DNA of 64,000 nt from an uncultured Lachnospiraceae bacterium (GTDB lineage Bacteria; Bacillota; Clostridia; Lachnospirales; Lachnospiraceae). Under the pieces are notes generated by a model. That model was given only the letters and a program-made list of their open reading frames with translations, was not told where the DNA came from and did not search any database. Shown here in pieces: positions 25,474-36,000 of the stretch. The stretch is taken from NCBI GenBank assembly GCA_944376125.1, contig CALWBQ010000013.1, positions 62,001 to 126,000 of the forward strand, in the 5' to 3' direction. How positions within the stretch are numbered: position 1 is the stretch's first letter; every line of letters starts with the position of its first letter. The translations under genes and the position numbers were made by a program.

Positions 25474-28125
25474 TTATTTTTCTAACTGTGCCAGCCTCTC
25501 TTTTACCTGAGCCATCATCTGGGTGTATTTTTCCCGTTTGGCCTTCTCCTCTTCTATCTTTGCGGCAGGCGCTTTGCTGACAAATTTTTCATTATTCAGC
25601 ATCCCGTTTACCCTGGCCAGCTCGCCGTTTAAGCGCTTTTCTTCTTTTCTGAGGCGCTCCAGTTCTTTCTCAATATCCACCAGATCCGCAAATGGGATAT
25701 AGATATTGGCATGGGGGATTACCAGAGAAACCGCGTCTTCACCGATACCAGTCTTATCCCTCTGGATTTCGACCTCGCTGGCATAGCCCAGGGTGGCAAA
25801 GAATACTTTGCTGTTTCTGAAGATGGTTTCTACCTCCTCATTCTCTGTGACCACATATACCTTGGCCTTTCGGCTGGGCGGAACATTCATAGTGGTACGG
25901 ACATTTCGGATCGCCCGGACTGCCTCTTTGATGGTCTCAACAGCCTTCTCCTCCTGAACAAACGCCCAATCTTCCCGGTATTTCGGCCACTGGGACACCA
26001 TAATGGTTTCCTCCTGATCCTGAAGGTTGCAGAAGATCTCCTCCGTGATAAACGGCATATAAGGATGGAGCAGCTTCAGCGCCTGGAGCAGGACCGTCTT
26101 TAGCGTCCACACCGCGGCAGCCTTGGTAGTGTCCTCGTCATTCCACAGTCTGGGCTTCACCATCTCGATATACCAGTCGCAGAATTCTTCCCACACAAAA
26201 TCGTAGACCTTCTGAAGCGCGATACCCAACTCATATTTGTCCAGATTTTCTGTGACTTCCCGGGTCAGAGTATTCACCTTGGAGAGGATCCATTTATCCG
26301 CCATGGTCAGGTCACTCAGCTCTGCCTGGGCATCGGGGGCCTTCTCAATGTTCATCATAATGAACCGGGAAGCATTCCAAACCTTGTTGGCAAAATTGCG
26401 GCTGGCCTCCACTCTCTCCCAATAGAAGCGCATGTCATTTCCAGGGGCATTTCCCGTCATCAGGGTCATGCGGAGAGCATCAGCCCCGTATTTATCGATG
26501 ACCTCCAGAGGATCAATACCGTTGCCCAGAGATTTGCTCATCTTTCTCCCCTGGGAATCCCTCACCAGCCCGTGGATCAAAACTGTGTGGAACGGCACCT
26601 TTCCAGTCTGCTCAATGCCGGAGAACACCATGCGGATGACCCAGAAGAAGATAATATCATACCCAGTCACCAGCACGTCTGTAGGATAAAAATATTCCAT
26701 CTCCGGCGTGTCCTCCGGCCATCCCAGCGTGGAAAAGGGCCAAAGAGCCGACGAGAACCAAGTGTCCAGAGTGTCCTCATCCTGCTTAAAGTGGGTTCCT
26801 CCGCACTTGGGGCAGACTGCAGGCATCTCTTTTGCCACAACCATCTCACCGCAGTCCTGGCAGTAATAGGCTGGGATCCGGTGGCCCCACCAGAGCTGTC
26901 TTGAAATACACCAGTCCCGGATGCCCTCCAGCCAGTGAAGATAAGTCTTTCCAAAGCTCTCCGGCACAAATTTCAGTTGGCCGCTCTTTAATGCCTCGAT
27001 GGCCGGCTTTGCCATCTCGTCCATTCTGACGAACCACTGGGGCTTCACCATCGGCTCCACGGTTGTTCCGCAGCGGTCGTGAGTTCCTACATTGTGGCTG
27101 TGGGGAACCACTTTTACCAAAAGCCCCTGGGCTTTCAGATCTTCCACAATAGCTTTTCTCGCCTCATAGCGGTCCATGCCGAAATATTTGCCGGGAACGC
27201 TGATGGTGGCATCGTCGTGCATCATACAGATCTCCGGCAGATTGTGGCGCTTGCCGACCTCGAAATCGTTGGGATCATGGGCCGGAGTGATCTTCACACA
27301 GCCGGTTCCAAATTCCTTATCCACGTACGCATCCGCGATAACCGGGATCTCTCTGTCCGTCAGCGGCAGCTTCAGCATTTTTCCTACCAGGTCCTGGTAA
27401 CGCTCGTCGTCAGGATTTACGGCCACCGCCGTATCCCCCAGCATGGTCTCCGGCCTGGTAGTGGCAATCTCTACAAACCGGCCTTCTTCTCCCACAATAG
27501 GATAGTTGATATGCCAGAAAAAGCCATCCTGCTCTTTGTGCTCTACTTCTGCATCGGAGATAGAGGTCTGGCAGACCGGACACCAGTTGATAATCCTGGA
27601 GCCCTTGTAGATATAGCCTTTCTCATACAGTCTTGTGAATACCTCCAAGACAGCCTTGGAACAGCCCTCGTCCATGGTGAACCGCTCTCTGTCCCAGTCT
27701 GCCGAAGACCCTAATTTGTGGAGCTGTTTCACGATCCTGCTGCCGTACTCTTCTTTCCATTCCCAGGCTTTCTTTAAGAAACCTTCCCGGCCCAGGTCCT
27801 GTTTGTCAATCCCCTCGCTCTTTAACTTATCGATCACCTTCACCTCTGTGGCGATGGCTGCATGGTCTGTGCCCGGCTGCCACAGAGCCTCATATCCCTG
27901 CATCCTCTTGTAGCGGATCAGAATATCCTGCATGGTGTTGTCCAGAGCGTGGCCCATGTGGAGCTGCCCGGTAATATTGGGCGGCGGCATCACAATAGTA
28001 AAGGGCTTCTTCCCCTCCCGTTTTCCTCTCTCCGCGTCTGCGTGAAAATAATGGCCGTCCAGCCATTTCTGATACAGGCGCTCCTCAATATCCGCCGGAT
28101 TGTAGGTTTTTTCCAATTCTTTCAT
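25474..28125 (-). CDS. valS: Valyl-tRNA synthetase
   Basis: An 883-residue class I synthetase that charges tRNA-Val. The HIGH-like motif is [15 protein letters not shown] near residue 50, and the KMSKS loop [14 protein letters not shown] lies near residue 525. The editing domain, a CxxC pair region ([14 protein letters not shown]) and the C-terminal coiled coil of ValS ([20 protein letters not shown]) are present. It is the last gene of an operon led by a T-box with a GTA (Val) specifier, but three other genes lie between the T-box and valS. Confidence 0.98.
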   Translation of the reverse strand: MKELEKTYNPADIEERLYQKWLDGHYFHADAERGKREGKKPFTIVMPPPNITGQLHMGHALDNTMQDILIRYKRMQGYEALWQPGTDHAAIATEVKVIDKLKSEGIDKQDLGREGFLKKAWEWKEEYGSRIVKQLHKLGSSADWDRERFTMDEGCSKAVLEVFTRLYEKGYIYKGSRIINWCPVCQTSISDAEVEHKEQDGFFWHINYPIVGEEGRFVEIATTRPETMLGDTAVAVNPDDERYQDLVGKMLKLPLTDREIPVIADAYVDKEFGTGCVKITPAHDPNDFEVGKRHNLPEICMMHDDATISVPGKYFGMDRYEARKAIVEDLKAQGLLVKVVPHSHNVGTHDRCGTTVEPMVKPQWFVRMDEMAKPAIEALKSGQLKFVPESFGKTYLHWLEGIRDWCISRQLWWGHRIPAYYCQDCGEMVVAKEMPAVCPKCGGTHFKQDEDTLDTWFSSALWPFSTLGWPEDTPEMEYFYPTDVLVTGYDIIFFWVIRMVFSGIEQTGKVPFHTVLIHGLVRDSQGRKMSKSLGNGIDPLEVIDKYGADALRMTLMTGNAPGNDMRFYWERVEASRNFANKVWNASRFIMMNIEKAPDAQAELSDLTMADKWILSKVNTLTREVTENLDKYELGIALQKVYDFVWEEFCDWYIEMVKPRLWNDEDTTKAAAVWTLKTVLLQALKLLHPYMPFITEEIFCNLQDQEETIMVSQWPKYREDWAFVQEEKAVETIKEAVRAIRNVRTTMNVPPSRKAKVYVVTENEEVETIFRNSKVFFATLGYASEVEIQRDKTGIGEDAVSLVIPHANIYIPFADLVDIEKELERLRKEEKRLNGELARVNGMLNNEKFVSKAPAAKIEEEKAKREKYTQMMAQVKERLAQLEK

Positions 28126-28160
28126 GGTATTGACTCTCCTTCATCGTTTTCTGTCTCAAT

Positions 28161-28375
28161 TTAATCAAAAACAGTTTCCCAGACCGAACTCCCTGCTGCT
28201 TTCATACAGAGAGTGATCTGTTCCCTGATATTTTTATCCTCGGCCAGCTCTGGCAGCAGCTCCTCCAGAGAAAAATGGCGAATGAGCAGGGATCTTTTGA
28301 GTAGGTCAGGCCAGCCTGGGCGATAAACTGCAGCTCTTTTGCCCATGCAAGCCATGGCTCATAAAGCGTCTTCAT
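28161..28375 (-). pseudogene. NUDIX hydrolase remnant with internal deletion
   Basis: Starting at an ATG (28375) that overlaps the DUF6472 stop as ATGA, the first 29 codons read MKTLYEPWLAWAKELQFIAQ and on to TYSKDP. This is the N-terminal domain of ADP-ribose-pyrophosphatase-like NUDIX proteins (NUDIX_4 type). The frame then breaks near 28285. A second frame continues to a stop at 28161 with FSLEELLPELAEDKNIREQ and ends VWETVFD, the typical C-terminus of the same family. The whole NUDIX box region, well over 100 residues, is missing. This is a genuine deletion, not a one-base error, and the product should be inactive. Confidence 0.8.
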
Positions 28376-28563
28376 ATCTGTTTCCTCACAATCCGGTATT
28401 CATCGCCTGACTGGTAATAGGGACATTCAAAGCGGGCGCTGCTTAGAAAGCGAGCCATATCGTCCTCGTCCAGATCGGCCTCGCAGATATAGTACCCATA
28501 CTCTTCATCATAGCTGTAATTGGCGCACATATCGCAGCTGGTCGTTTCTTTCTGCGTCTTCAT
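28372..28563 (-). CDS. DUF6472 family small Cys protein
   Basis: A 63-residue acidic protein with four Cys in CDMCANY, YYICEADLD and FECPYYQSGDEY, an arrangement that could bind a metal. It matches the small DUF6472 family of Lachnospiraceae, whose role is unknown to me. I prefer the ATG at 28563, which overlaps the GNAT stop as ATGA. An ATG at 28581 with GGAGG upstream is an equally good alternative and adds six residues. Its TGA overlaps the ATG of the NUDIX remnant. Confidence 0.8.
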   Translation of the reverse strand: MKTQKETTSCDMCANYSYDEEYGYYICEADLDEDDMARFLSSARFECPYYQSGDEYRIVRKQI

Positions 28564-29087
28564 CTTCTGTTTTTCTCCCATTCTTCCCTCCAGGCAGCCA
28601 TCTGAATATTATCCCACTGCTGATCTCTGTAGGAAAAAGCCTTCTCCAGAAAGTTCTCCACCTGGAATCCCGCTGCCTCATAGCAGGCTCTGGCTGCCGG
28701 ATTATTGGCAAATACCCTGAGCCGCACGGTGTCTACCCTCAGAATCTCAAAGGCATAAGCCAAAGCCAGGGAGATCATCTCTCTCCCCCTGCCTCTTCCC
28801 CTAGCTGACGGATCCACCACGATAAAACCAAAAAACAGGCTGTTTTCCCTGTAGTCTGCCGAGCGCATCAGCAGGTGGCCGGCCAGCCGTCCTTCCTCAT
28901 CAATGGCCGCCATGGGCCAGCCAAATTCATCCTTTTCCCACTTTCTGCAGTAGGCATCTATCTGTTCTCTGGTCAGCGGATACTCAAACTGGCCCGCACT
29001 CCATTTCACAAAAGCCTCCTCGCCGTCTGAAAACCAGCCGGCAAGAGAATCCCCGTCCTGGGGCTTAAATGGCCGCAACCGAAGCAT
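28560..29087 (-). CDS. GNAT family N-acetyltransferase
   Basis: A 175-residue acetyl-CoA-dependent acetyltransferase. The acetyl-CoA motif is in VDPSARGRGRGREMISLALAYAF and the C-terminal NNPAARACYEAAGFQVE is standard. The acceptor (amino acid, antibiotic or protein) cannot be told. The ATG at 29087 has GAGGAGG 6 bases upstream. It is the first gene after the valine T-box, so its expression should rise with uncharged tRNA-Val, which is unusual for a GNAT gene. Confidence 0.9.
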   Translation of the reverse strand: MLRLRPFKPQDGDSLAGWFSDGEEAFVKWSAGQFEYPLTREQIDAYCRKWEKDEFGWPMAAIDEEGRLAGHLLMRSADYRENSLFFGFIVVDPSARGRGRGREMISLALAYAFEILRVDTVRLRVFANNPAARACYEAAGFQVENFLEKAFSYRDQQWDNIQMAAWREEWEKNRR

Positions 29088-29131
29088 ACCATTCCTCCTC
29101 TCTGTTTTCGTCTTCATAAATCCTGCGAAAT

Positions 29132-29440
29132 AAAAAAGCCCTCTGCACACTCAGTATGCAAAGGGCGAATCACCGCGGTACCACCTTTTTTCACCGTGCA
29201 CCGTTTCCAGCAAAAGCCAGGTACAGCGCTCCGGCAATCTCGATGCCCATAACGCAGGCTCCGCGGGAGCCCCTACTGGCTGTCACAGGGGCGCGCGCCC
29301 CGGACCCGTTCAGGACCCCGGTTCAGAAGCTACCTTCCATCCGCTCTTCCTGGAACCGCCTTGCAGCCGGTGGGCCGTCCTCTCTGTCAGGGCCACAGAT
29401 GTACTCCTCTTCCTCATTACCTTTCTCTATCAGGTTTTTC
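29132..29440 (-). ncRNA. T-box riboswitch, valine specifier
   Basis: On the - strand the leader has the T-box sequence AGGTGGTACCGCGGTG, with TGGT at 29180-29183 to pair with an ACCA tRNA end, as in tRNA-Val. An intrinsic terminator (29138-29166 stem, then six T at 29132-29137) follows. In Stem I, the specifier loop reads GAAGGTAG between CATC/GATG and GAAG/CTTC helices. The triplet followed by one purine before the helix is GTA (29331-29333), a valine codon. The T-box controls GNAT, DUF6472, the NUDIX remnant and valS. Confidence 0.95.
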
Positions 29441-29444
29441 CATA

Positions 29445-29473
29445 ATCATACGCAACTTTTTTCTATTTGTCAA
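29445..29473 (-). promoter_or_regulatory. Promoter of T-box/valS operon
   Basis: TTGACA (29468-29473) and TATGAT (29445-29450) are 17 bases apart on the - strand, a near-consensus sigma-A promoter. The -35 overlaps the last codons of the upstream ArsC-like gene. Confidence 0.9.
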
Positions 29474-29825
29474 CCTTTTCAAAGGCCTTTTCCCAATCCG
29501 CCTCTTTAAATCCTGCCAGGACCTGTTCCTCCGTCACAGCCAGAGGGCGCTTCACAAGCATTCCGTCAGAGGCCAGAAGGGCGATCTGCTCCTTTTCCTC
29601 CATTGAGGGAAGGCGGTCCTTCAGCCCCAGCTCCTTATACTTCATGCCGCTGGTGTTAAAAAACTTTTTCAGCGGAAGGCCGCTCCTTCTGATCCACTCC
29701 GTCAGTTCCTCCTCAGTGGGAGGATTCTGCACGATATGGCGATCTTCATAGGTGACGCCATGCTCATCCAGCCATTTTTTTGCCTTTCTGCAGGTGCTGC
29801 ACGGCGGGTATTCCAGAAAAATCAT
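29463..29825 (-). CDS. ArsC/Spx-family thioredoxin-fold protein
   Basis: A 120-residue protein of the ArsC/Spx family. The redox motif C-S-T-C lies in EYPPCSTCRKAKKWLDEHG at the N-terminus, and SGLPLKKFFNTSG plus the Arg-Pro of LVKRPLAV are typical. Members are arsenate reductases or Spx/MgsR-like regulators. With a YffB/Spx-like pattern and no arsenic genes nearby, arsenate reduction is doubtful. The ATG at 29825 has GAAGGAG upstream. It follows the aldo/keto reductase by 25 bases. Confidence 0.88.
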   Translation of the reverse strand: MIFLEYPPCSTCRKAKKWLDEHGVTYEDRHIVQNPPTEEELTEWIRRSGLPLKKFFNTSGMKYKELGLKDRLPSMEEKEQIALLASDGMLVKRPLAVTEEQVLAGFKEADWEKAFEKVDK

Positions 29826-29850
29826 GGTCTGCTCTCCTTCCCGGCCTGGC

Positions 29851-30873
29851 CTACAGGGGTTTCCCGGCCAGAACCTCCATATAATCTTTGTAATTTTCTT
29901 CCAAAAGCCTGGGGGTATCCAGATTATACGGGCACTTGCTGCTGCACTGGCCGCAGTGAAGGCAGTTCTCAATCTGCTTCATCTTCGCCTGGACCTCAGG
30001 GGTCAGCTGCGCCTCAGATGGAGAGCGGCGGAGCAGCAGGGACATCCGGGCGCAATTGTTGATCTCGATCCCCACCGGACACGGCATGCAGTAGCCGCAG
30101 CCCCTGCAGAAATTGCCGGCCAGCTCTTTCTGATCATGGGCGATCAGCTCCCTGATCTCCTCCGTCATAACCGGCGGATTGTCTATGTAGCTGATAAACT
30201 CATCCAGCTCCCGCTCCCTCTGGACGCCCCAGATCGGCAGCACATGGTCAAACTGATCCAAGTAGGCGTAGGCAGCCGCAGAGTTTGTGATCATTCCGCC
30301 TGACAGCGCCTTCATGGCGATAAAGCCGATATTTTTCTCCTTACACTGGCGCACCAGGGAAAGATCCTTCTCCGAGGCCAGGTAGCAGAAGGGAAACTGA
30401 AGGACTTCGTACAGCCCCGAGTCGATGGCTTCCTGGGCTACAGCCAGGCGGTGGTTGGTAATCCCGATGTGGCGTATTTTGCCCTGCTCCTTCGCCTCCA
30501 GCATCGCCTCATACAGGCCGGTCCCATCCCCCGGCTTAGGACAGACCGCCGGATTGTGGAACTGGTAGATATCGATATAATCCGTCTTCAGCAGCTTTAA
30601 ACTGGTTTCCAAATCTTTCCAAAAATCATCTGCCGTCCCCGCAGCCGTCTTCGTAGCAATGAAAATCTGGTCTCTCACATCCGACAGAGCCTCGCCCAGT
30701 TTCTCCTCACTGTCCGTGTACGCCCGGGCCGTGTCAAAAAAGGTGATGCCGCTGTCAAACGCCTTTCTGAGGAGCTTTTTTGCCTCCTCCATCGTCACTC
30801 TCTGGACCGGCAGAGCCCCAAATCCGTTTTTATTTACCGTAATTCCTGTTGTTCCCAAAGTCACCTGAGACAT
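29851..30873 (-). CDS. Aldo/keto reductase with C-terminal 4Fe-4S domain
   Basis: A 340-residue oxidoreductase. The N-terminal ~260 residues are an aldo/keto reductase barrel (FFDTARAYTDSEEKLGEAL, HIGITNHRLAVAQ). The C-terminus has a ferredoxin-type domain with Cys clusters CRGCGYCMPCPVG and CLHCGQCSSKCPYN, enough for iron-sulfur clusters. Such fusions are common in anaerobic clostridia and their substrates are mostly unknown. It lies between the DUF5717/5716/TPR genes and the ArsC-like gene on the same strand. Confidence 0.92.
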   Translation of the reverse strand: MSQVTLGTTGITVNKNGFGALPVQRVTMEEAKKLLRKAFDSGITFFDTARAYTDSEEKLGEALSDVRDQIFIATKTAAGTADDFWKDLETSLKLLKTDYIDIYQFHNPAVCPKPGDGTGLYEAMLEAKEQGKIRHIGITNHRLAVAQEAIDSGLYEVLQFPFCYLASEKDLSLVRQCKEKNIGFIAMKALSGGMITNSAAAYAYLDQFDHVLPIWGVQRERELDEFISYIDNPPVMTEEIRELIAHDQKELAGNFCRGCGYCMPCPVGIEINNCARMSLLLRRSPSEAQLTPEVQAKMKQIENCLHCGQCSSKCPYNLDTPRLLEENYKDYMEVLAGKPL

Positions 30874-30955
30874 GGTCCTTCCCTCCTGTTTTTGTCATCA
30901 TATCCATATCCGGGCCAGGTCTGCAGCCGAAACTGCCCTTCCCCTGCCCCAGATT

Positions 30956-31768
30956 TTATATCATCCCTCTGTATTCCTGCTTCCACTGCTTTACCAGTTT
31001 GGAAGCGCCCGCCATCCGCTTGATAGGGTCTTTTTCAAACAATCCTTCTATCTTCAGAACACTCTCTGAGGATTTTGCCTTCTCTTTTGTCTCTTCCACT
31101 TCCCGGTCCCAGGCTCCTGCCAATTCTTCCGTCACCGCAGACCGGCAGGGTTCCTTTAATTCTGTCCCGGAATTTACACGAGTCAAAAAGTACATTCTCT
31201 TTAAAATTTCCTGGTCTTTTGATTCCAGATATGCATGGTAAAATGCACTGCCCGCTCTGTCAAACTGGAACATTCTGGCATAAGTGCATCCCAAATTGCA
31301 CCAGACTTTTCCTGTAAAACCCGTTTCCTCCCCTGGCTCTCTGGGACTTTCCAGAATTTTTCCATAAATAGCCGCAGCTCTCCCGTACTGCTTCAGACCA
31401 AACATGTAATCCCCCTTCCGCTTTGCGTACTGGGCGGGGGACAGTTTTTTCAGCGCCGCCACCTCCTGGTGGAAACGGTTCTGCTCAGCCGCAGGGTAAT
31501 AGCTGCACTCTGAGAGAATCACCAGGAGAAGCTGGTCATTGTCCTCCCCGCTCTTGATCAGCTTTTCCAGCTTTGCGGCCAGGTACTCCATGTCCAGCTC
31601 TTCCCGGATAAATGCGATCAGATGGTCATCTACGAAATCCTCCAGCACCAGCAGGGGATTGTTGTAGATCACGTAGCAGAGTTCCTGGGAGGACCAGATA
31701 TGGATCCGCAAAGGTTCAATATAGAAAGGGTGTTTTACCGGTTCATGCCGGCAGAACATAACGCTCAT
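30956..31768 (-). CDS. TPR-like protein of the DUF5716/DUF5717 module
   Basis: A 270-residue protein of unknown function. The first ~60 residues look globular (EPLRIHIWSSQELCYVIYNN). A TPR-like helical region follows near residues 120-200 (YAKRKGDYMFGLKQYGRAAA, then WCNLGCTYARMFQFDRAGSA), and the tail is charged and helical. No signal peptide or membrane segment. Its ATG overlaps the TGA of the DUF5716 gene as ATGA, so the two are translationally coupled and probably act together. I do not recognise a named family. Confidence 0.75.
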   Translation of the reverse strand: MSVMFCRHEPVKHPFYIEPLRIHIWSSQELCYVIYNNPLLVLEDFVDDHLIAFIREELDMEYLAAKLEKLIKSGEDNDQLLLVILSECSYYPAAEQNRFHQEVAALKKLSPAQYAKRKGDYMFGLKQYGRAAAIYGKILESPREPGEETGFTGKVWCNLGCTYARMFQFDRAGSAFYHAYLESKDQEILKRMYFLTRVNSGTELKEPCRSAVTEELAGAWDREVEETKEKAKSSESVLKIEGLFEKDPIKRMAGASKLVKQWKQEYRGMI

Positions 31769-32985
31769 AGTTTTACCTCCCGGCGCACCAGCGCATCCGT
31801 AGCCTCAAATATCTCCCCAAACCCTTTATCACGAACTGCTATCGCCATAGTAGAATCATCGAGAAAACCTACATTGACCTGGACACGGGTTGTCCAGGGC
31901 TGACGGTTTGGAAAGCCCTCCAGCACTATCGTTTCTGTCCTCTTCTGCTTGGGGTTCATGGGGGTAATTACAAACTCCAGAGAACGGCTGTCGTCCAGCA
32001 AAAATTCCATGGTCGTCTTTGACTCATACCAGTTCTCACCGGCCGATGCCACCACAAGCTGGCTGATCCGGTCTTTATACAGCACCTGCATGGAAATTGT
32101 GGATTTTAATCTCCCTTCGCAGATACAGACAAAGGGGTAGGAGGTCTTTTCCTGCATATAGTCAAACGCCCGGTATGCTGCCCCCTGGGAGAACAGTGCC
32201 GTTTCCGCGTAGACCTTGCGCCTGCGGCAGATCATCTTCATAAACTCTGGTGCCCAGTCCTGCCGCTCAAAGCCCTTTCCTGACAGGATAATCGTAGAGA
32301 AGAGCTTTTTCTCCAACAGCCTCTCCCCACAGGCACAGAGAATCTTATCGGCCATCTTAGCACCAGGCGGGGTGTCCAGAATATCCAGATTGAAAGTCTC
32401 CTCCTGCTCTTCACTCTCGGCTACCACCATCATCTTCTGCATGCCCCGCTGGACCTTCAGCTCATAATAGCAGAGGCAGTCTGCCGACAAATCAAACAAT
32501 CCCACCTGATTGCTCCAGACTTCTTTTTTCTGACTCAGCACGTAATAGACAAAACTCTCTTCATGGCTGATAATATGGACCCGCTCTCTGGGAATCTTCA
32601 GATAATCGGCACAGTAGAGAAAGGAATCCATCACCTTTCCGCTCAGGGAAGGAAGGGTAATGACCAGCTGATCAATCTCTTTGACTTTATATTCCTCCTG
32701 AGGCAGCAGAAGAACCCTCTCTAAGAACAGTTCCAGAAGATGGATTCCCTCGTACTTCACATTTTCAATGGTAGCTGTCCCGTCTCTGGAAACCAGATTC
32801 AGCAGTTTGTCTACCAGAATGCCGTTTCCCACCAGATTGCGGGCGTAGGCTTCCTCCCCCACATACCATTCATCCTCATTCTTGCATTTGCAGATGATGG
32901 TGGGGAGAGTCCAGTTTTTTTCTTTTTCATAACAGCTTAGCTGGGTGTAGGCATCGCACAAATCCAACCCAATTATCAGTCCCAT
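31765..32985 (-). CDS. DUF5716-like protein with Hsp70/actin-type fold
   Basis: A 406-residue protein. It opens with an actin/Hsp70-like phosphate loop (GLIIGLDLCDAYTQLSCYE), then a GEEAY motif as in Hsp70. Further on come VITLPSLSG, a segment like the Hsp70 phosphate-2 region (SNQVGLFDLSADCLCYYEL) and an adenosine-loop-like TIILSGKGFE. I infer an ATPase of the Hsp70/actin superfamily. It resembles DUF5716 proteins, whose function is unknown to me. GAGGAG precedes the ATG. It lies 39 bases after DUF5717 and overlaps the TPR-like gene by 4 bases. Confidence 0.75.
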   Translation of the reverse strand: MGLIIGLDLCDAYTQLSCYEKEKNWTLPTIICKCKNEDEWYVGEEAYARNLVGNGILVDKLLNLVSRDGTATIENVKYEGIHLLELFLERVLLLPQEEYKVKEIDQLVITLPSLSGKVMDSFLYCADYLKIPRERVHIISHEESFVYYVLSQKKEVWSNQVGLFDLSADCLCYYELKVQRGMQKMMVVAESEEQEETFNLDILDTPPGAKMADKILCACGERLLEKKLFSTIILSGKGFERQDWAPEFMKMICRRRKVYAETALFSQGAAYRAFDYMQEKTSYPFVCICEGRLKSTISMQVLYKDRISQLVVASAGENWYESKTTMEFLLDDSRSLEFVITPMNPKQKRTETIVLEGFPNRQPWTTRVQVNVGFLDDSTMAIAVRDKGFGEIFEATDALVRREVKL

Positions 32986-33024
32986 AATTCTCCTCTATAA
33001 TTCCAGTGTATTTCCATTCCGATG

Positions 33025-36000
33025 TCATATCAGGGAAAACAGCTGCTCCACTGTTTCATTTTGGATCAGGTATTCCTGCATTTTTTTCTTCAGTCCCGTT
33101 TCTTCATTCATGCTGATGCACAGCCCCATGTCGTTGAGGCTGGCGAACCGGGTGTCAGCCTGTTTTGCCAGAGTCATATCGCAATTCACCTGACCGCTGG
33201 CCTTTAAAATCGGAGCTCCGTCCTGGTATTCATATACCTGGTACTCCAGGATCTCTCCCTCAAACAGAACCTTCTGCCGCACAAAAATCCCCTGGTAGAC
33301 CCGGCGCATCTCTTCACTGTGAAAATCCTCCTCATCCGGCAGAACCCGAACCTTCAGATCCACCCTGGAATTTTTGCTTCCTCTGTACTCGACCATCGCT
33401 TTATCCATAATGTCGTCCGGAATACGGACAAATTGGCCCAGCTTTTTGAAATACGGGAAAATCAGATCTGCTTCCAGCAATACGTTTACAATCTGCTGGC
33501 AGAGTTCTCTCTGCTCATCCGTCAGTCCTTTCTGCTCGGAATAATATTTCGACAACGACAGCAGGTAGATCGTAGGTACTTTCCCTTTTTCCTGGGAATT
33601 GTGGATCAGCCCTTCCAGGTATTCAAACACTCGGGAGGCTGTCTCCTTCTCTTCCAGGAAATAACCGGTGCATTTTACCGTAAAATACGCTTTAATAATA
33701 CTGTCCGAAATTTTCTTCTTAGACGCATACAGATCAAAAACCCGGTCAATCCGGTATACCGTGCCGCCGCTGCTTTTTCCTGCATGCTTAGCTACCTCAT
33801 CGGTCTCACCAGAAAACAGCATCTGTGCCAGCAAGCGTTCCGCCAAATCATAGGTTTCCACATGACTCGCGCTGGCCTGGATCAGGATGGCATACATTTT
33901 ATCGGACGGCCCGTTGTAATGCTCGGAGAGGTAATCCAAAATCACACTGTCTGCCTTTCCTCCGTCAAAGACACTGACAGCCAGATACGACAGCATATCC
34001 TCCTCATCAAACAGATTCTGCAGAATCATCTTAGTGCACAGCTTCAGCAGCCGGCTCTCTCCAATATCTGCAAAACCGTATGTTTTCATCATCTCATAAG
34101 CCTCCACCAGATAATTCTGACGGATCAGCGTTTCGCAGACAGACCTTCTCTCATCCCGGCTCATCTCATCCTTATCCAACATCAGCAGATAGCTCAGATC
34201 AGCCGCACCGGTTTCTTCCTGAGCTGCTTTTTTCTGGTAATAGGCAATTACACTGGCTAAAATTCTCTGCCTGTACAGAGGATTCAGTTTCAGCTCCTCC
34301 AGAGCCCTCTGCAAAATCGCAGCCTGCTCCTCGTTCTCTGCCCCTTTCTCCACAATCTGCCGGCATGCCTTCAGGCAAAGCATGGGATGCTCCGGATAGA
34401 CTTCAAAACAGCGCTCTTCCAGCTCCGGCTTATCCATCACCGGAGTTTTCAGATATCGGATATTGGTGTACCGGTTTCCATAGGCATCCTGAAACAGGAT
34501 CACGCTTTTCTCTGAAAACAGCGGCACATAGGCCACCCCTTCCTTCAAAAGGAAGGCGTCCTCCTCTGTCGTTTCCTCGTACCGCACAATTACATACAGC
34601 ATCCTGTCATTCCGGCACGCAATCCGGTAAGAGCGCAGGATCGCAGGGAGAACTTTTGCCACCGGGACATCAATGATATCCTTATAAATCATATGATCGT
34701 AGAGGACGGCCAGACGGCTGTTGATCCGGGACTCAAAGAGCTGTTCCATAGCGAACTGCTCCATATCCCGCTCATATGTTTTGTACAGCTCATCTGTTGG
34801 TTTCATAAAAGTCAAAATATTTTTATACAGCACGGACCGGCTGTGGCGGTCCAGAGTGTGGTCGTAAGAAAAGTACAGAAGCACTTCCTTGGGCAAAAGA
34901 TGGTTGAAATCTTTCGGCAGGGAATACAGATAGTATTCATACAGCCGGGTCAGATTGACGCCTGCCTCCAAAGCCATCTCATACCATTTAAAATCCTCCG
35001 GCCCTCTCTTCTCCCCTTTGATCCGCATACAGCAAATAGCTTCCAGAAGCTCCCTGGTCTGGTACTCTTCATAGAGTTTGACCAGAATGCGGCTGTAAAG
35101 GCTATTGTAATGCCTGGAGGATGATGCCAGCTTTGCAGTCTTAACTGCCAGGGCTTCACTCAGCATGCCCCTGTCTGCCCCGAACGCTGCAGCCTGCAGC
35201 TCAAACGGCCCCACTGTGTGGAAAAGGTCAGGGTGATCTCGATAAATCCGGCATGCCTCCAGGTACAAAAACGGACTGCACATGCCCGCCATAAAAAGTT
35301 CCGACAGCTCCGATAATGTGGACGCAGGATTTTCCCTCATCTCTGGTTCCAGCTTCATCCTCAGGAAAAACAAGTAGGAGTGCTTCCTGCTTTCCGACAA
35401 ATATTTCCTCACCAGACGGATTAGGGATTCCATCTGGCTCTGGTTGGGATTTATCTGAAGGGAGAGATACTGAAACAAGCAGTAATTTTCCTGTTCATCC
35501 CTCCTATCCAGCAGAACCTCATCCCGGCACTCATCCAGGATTCTGCCTGCCTGATCCCGCTGCTCCAGCATCAGACAGCACTCTGCCTGGAGCAGGCTGG
35601 TGCGAACATCCTCCGGCCTCAGTCCATGAAGAGCATCCAGCTCTTTTTTCATCCGGTTCAGCGCCAGCGCCGCCTCATACTGGCCGCTCTCCATATCCAG
35701 ACGGCAAGCAAGATATCGGACCCAATGCCTCTTCCATTCCTGCTCCCGCTCCTCTTGGGTATCTCTGGCCTCTGTCCCTTCTGCGGAGATCCTGACTGTA
35801 ATCTCTTCCTGCAGAGTCCGAATATAAAGAAAGCCTGCATTCTTTCCTCTGCGGAGCAGCTTCGGATGGATCCGGTAGCCAATCTGTAAAGTGTCCTCTT
35901 TAAAATCCTTTTCTGACGCTTTTTCTGTCATCAATTCCAGGAAATTGCCCTCTGCTTCTATCTCAATGTCAATATAACCCCAGGTATTTCTCTTTACTTC

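Noticed and set aside
33319..34260. Open frame of over 300 codons on the + strand inside DUF5717
   Set aside because: It is antisense to a continuous 1204-residue gene, has odd composition and no start signal.
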